A stretch of DNA of 64,000 bases from an uncultured Synechococcus sp. (GTDB lineage: Bacteria > Cyanobacteriota > Cyanobacteriia > PCC-6307 > Cyanobiaceae), in assembly GCA_913057985.1 (NCBI GenBank), contig CAJXPL010000011.1:1-64000 (forward strand), in the 5' to 3' direction. Under the pieces are notes generated by a model, which was not told the DNA's origin, did not search any database, and saw only the letters and a program-made list of their open reading frames with translations. Numbering within the stretch: position 1 is the stretch's first letter; the number at the start of each line of letters is the position of its first letter. Made by a program: the position numbers and the translations under genes. Positions 62,986-64,000 of the stretch are shown piece by piece.

Positions 62986-64000
62986 TGAGCAGCGGCAAGA
63001 AAACAGCGCCGACCGTGTCGGTGCTGGCGGAACACGTCTCCGACCACCTCTCGGTGTTCGTGGTGGCGGAAGACACCGATGCCAAGCGCCCCGCCAACGG
63101 AGGGCTGCGGGTGCTCAATTACCCGAGCGATGAGGCCTGCATCGCCGACGGTCAGCGGCTGGCGGGGTTGATGACCCACAAGCACGATCTTTACGGAACC
63201 GGTTTTGCCGGCGGCAAGATCGTTGCCCGGGCCGCTGAACCCGATGCCGTCAAGGATGAGCTGATCAGCGTCACCGCCGAGCTGCTGGAGTCGCTTGATG
63301 GCGCCATGATCACCGGCTGCGATCTCAACACCAGCCTGGAGGACATGGAGCGCCTGACGGCGCTCACCCCCCATGTGCTGGCGGCGGTCGGCAGCCCCGT
63401 GGACGCCAGTGCTGCCACAGCCCATGGCACCCTCGGAGCCGTGGAGGCCGTTCTGGACACAGACCTCAATGCTGCCCGTCCCGGCAGAGCCCTCGTGCAC
63501 GGCTGCGGTGCTGTTGGTGGAACGGTGGCCCGAAATCTCGTCGCGCACGGTTGGACCGTGTTCACTGTGGATCTGGATCGCGAGAAAGCCCGTTTTCCCG
63601 GTGCGACGCCACTGCCGGACAGCTGCGCCTGGTGGGAGTTGAACCTCGACCTGCTGCTGCCCTGCTCCATCTCCGGTTTGATCAACACCGAGATGGCGAC
63701 GGCGCTGAGGACCCCCGCCGTGGTGCCTGCGGCGAATGCCCCCTTCCAGCAACCCCAGTTAGCGGATGACCTGCGTCGCCGCGGTGTAATGGTGCTGCCG
63801 GACCCCCTGGTGAATGCCGGCGCCGTGATCGCCGATTCGATCGAACGGTTCTCCCCCGACGCCTGGAAGGACGCAGGCGCCAAGGATGTCTATGCCTTCG
63901 TTCGCGATGAGGTGCGCCGGCGTGCCAGCGGCTACCTGAATCAGCGCGAACAGGGATTGTCGGTGGGTGCAGCCCTGGAGGAGGTGGCCGCAACACCCTC
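62985..64000 (+). CDS. Leu/Phe/Glu/Val dehydrogenase-like protein (3' end beyond window)
   Basis: Open from ATG 62985 to the window edge (at least 338 codons). It resembles leucine-type amino-acid dehydrogenases: Lys66 and Lys78 in LMTHKHDLYGTGFAGGKIV match the substrate-binding and catalytic lysines, Asp113 in ITGCDLNTSLEDM matches the catalytic Asp, and GSPVDASAATAHGTLGAVEA leads to a Rossmann domain with HGCGAVGGTVARNL (GxGxxG at 173-178). It is coupled to the methyltransferase by a 1-nt overlap. Substrate and direction are unknown. Confidence 0.82.
   Translation, partial: MSSGKKTAPTVSVLAEHVSDHLSVFVVAEDTDAKRPANGGLRVLNYPSDEACIADGQRLAGLMTHKHDLYGTGFAGGKIVARAAEPDAVKDELISVTAELLESLDGAMITGCDLNTSLEDMERLTALTPHVLAAVGSPVDASAATAHGTLGAVEAVLDTDLNAARPGRALVHGCGAVGGTVARNLVAHGWTVFTVDLDREKARFPGATPLPDSCAWWELNLDLLLPCSISGLINTEMATALRTPAVVPAANAPFQQPQLADDLRRRGVMVLPDPLVNAGAVIADSIERFSPDAWKDAGAKDVYAFVRDEVRRRASGYLNQREQGLSVGAALEEVAATP

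Overview
The window looks like a chromosomal segment of a marine unicellular picocyanobacterium (Synechococcus subcluster 5.1 type). It is GC-rich and densely coded, and carries photosystem II genes (psbH, psbN, psbI, psbK), ntcA with a textbook NtcA promoter, amt1, crtR, ictB, thyX and many cyanobacteria-only domain-of-unknown-function proteins. This assignment comes from gene content; no strain-level search was possible. Intergenic gaps are short, many neighbouring genes overlap by 1-14 nt, and no CRISPR array, prophage, rRNA or plasmid-type region is visible. The only mobile DNA is the end of an IS3-family element at the left edge.

Layout. 1-445: IS3 end and a gene-poor scar. 446-3561: queuosine-precursor transporter, a small membrane peptide, creatininase-family protein, gatC, and convergent crtR. 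3616-9452: tRNA-Leu, a Ycf66-like protein, ileS, two conserved cyanobacterial proteins and a FIST sensory protein. 9477-16457: trmB, ictB, a GlcNAc-kinase-like protein, glmM and a soluble lytic transglycosylase, together suggesting cell-wall amino-sugar turnover. 16521-19955: txlA-like, thyX, dcd, a corrinoid adenosyltransferase-like protein without a recognisable P-loop, and rph. 20014-23884: ntcA, DUF3084, a resolvase-like protein, DUF3146, pth, tatA, psbH and psbN. 23872-26994: a family-38 alpha-mannosidase split by a ten-base homopolymer, then psbI.

27069-36461: an LptD-like outer-membrane protein, a pentapeptide protein, leuD-leuC, cinA, a WecA-like transferase, glyA and tRNA-Arg. 36550-43869: small conserved proteins, murJ, sfsA, amt1 followed by three consecutive hairpins, ispH, DUF1997 and DUF4079. 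43924-50744: purH, an esterase, DUF3155, an orphan sensor kinase with a perfect palindrome at its promoter, cobS, tgt, psbK and a WecG-type transferase. 50775-56393: a glycoside hydrolase 15/phosphorylase-kinase-like protein, an oxidoreductase, a CNNM-type transporter and a CAU tRNA. 56406-64000: a secreted hypothetical, pyrE, ygfZ, a two-domain Cas4-like/exonuclease protein, a phosphohexomutase, rdgB, and a SABATH-type carboxyl methyltransferase translationally coupled to an amino-acid-dehydrogenase-like protein that runs off the right edge.

Most genes are housekeeping. The items that best merit follow-up are the methyltransferase/dehydrogenase pair (61948-64000), the homopolymer-split mannosidase, the P-loop-less CobO relative, the palindrome upstream of the orphan kinase, and the 40-nt hairpin embedded in the 3' end of crtR.
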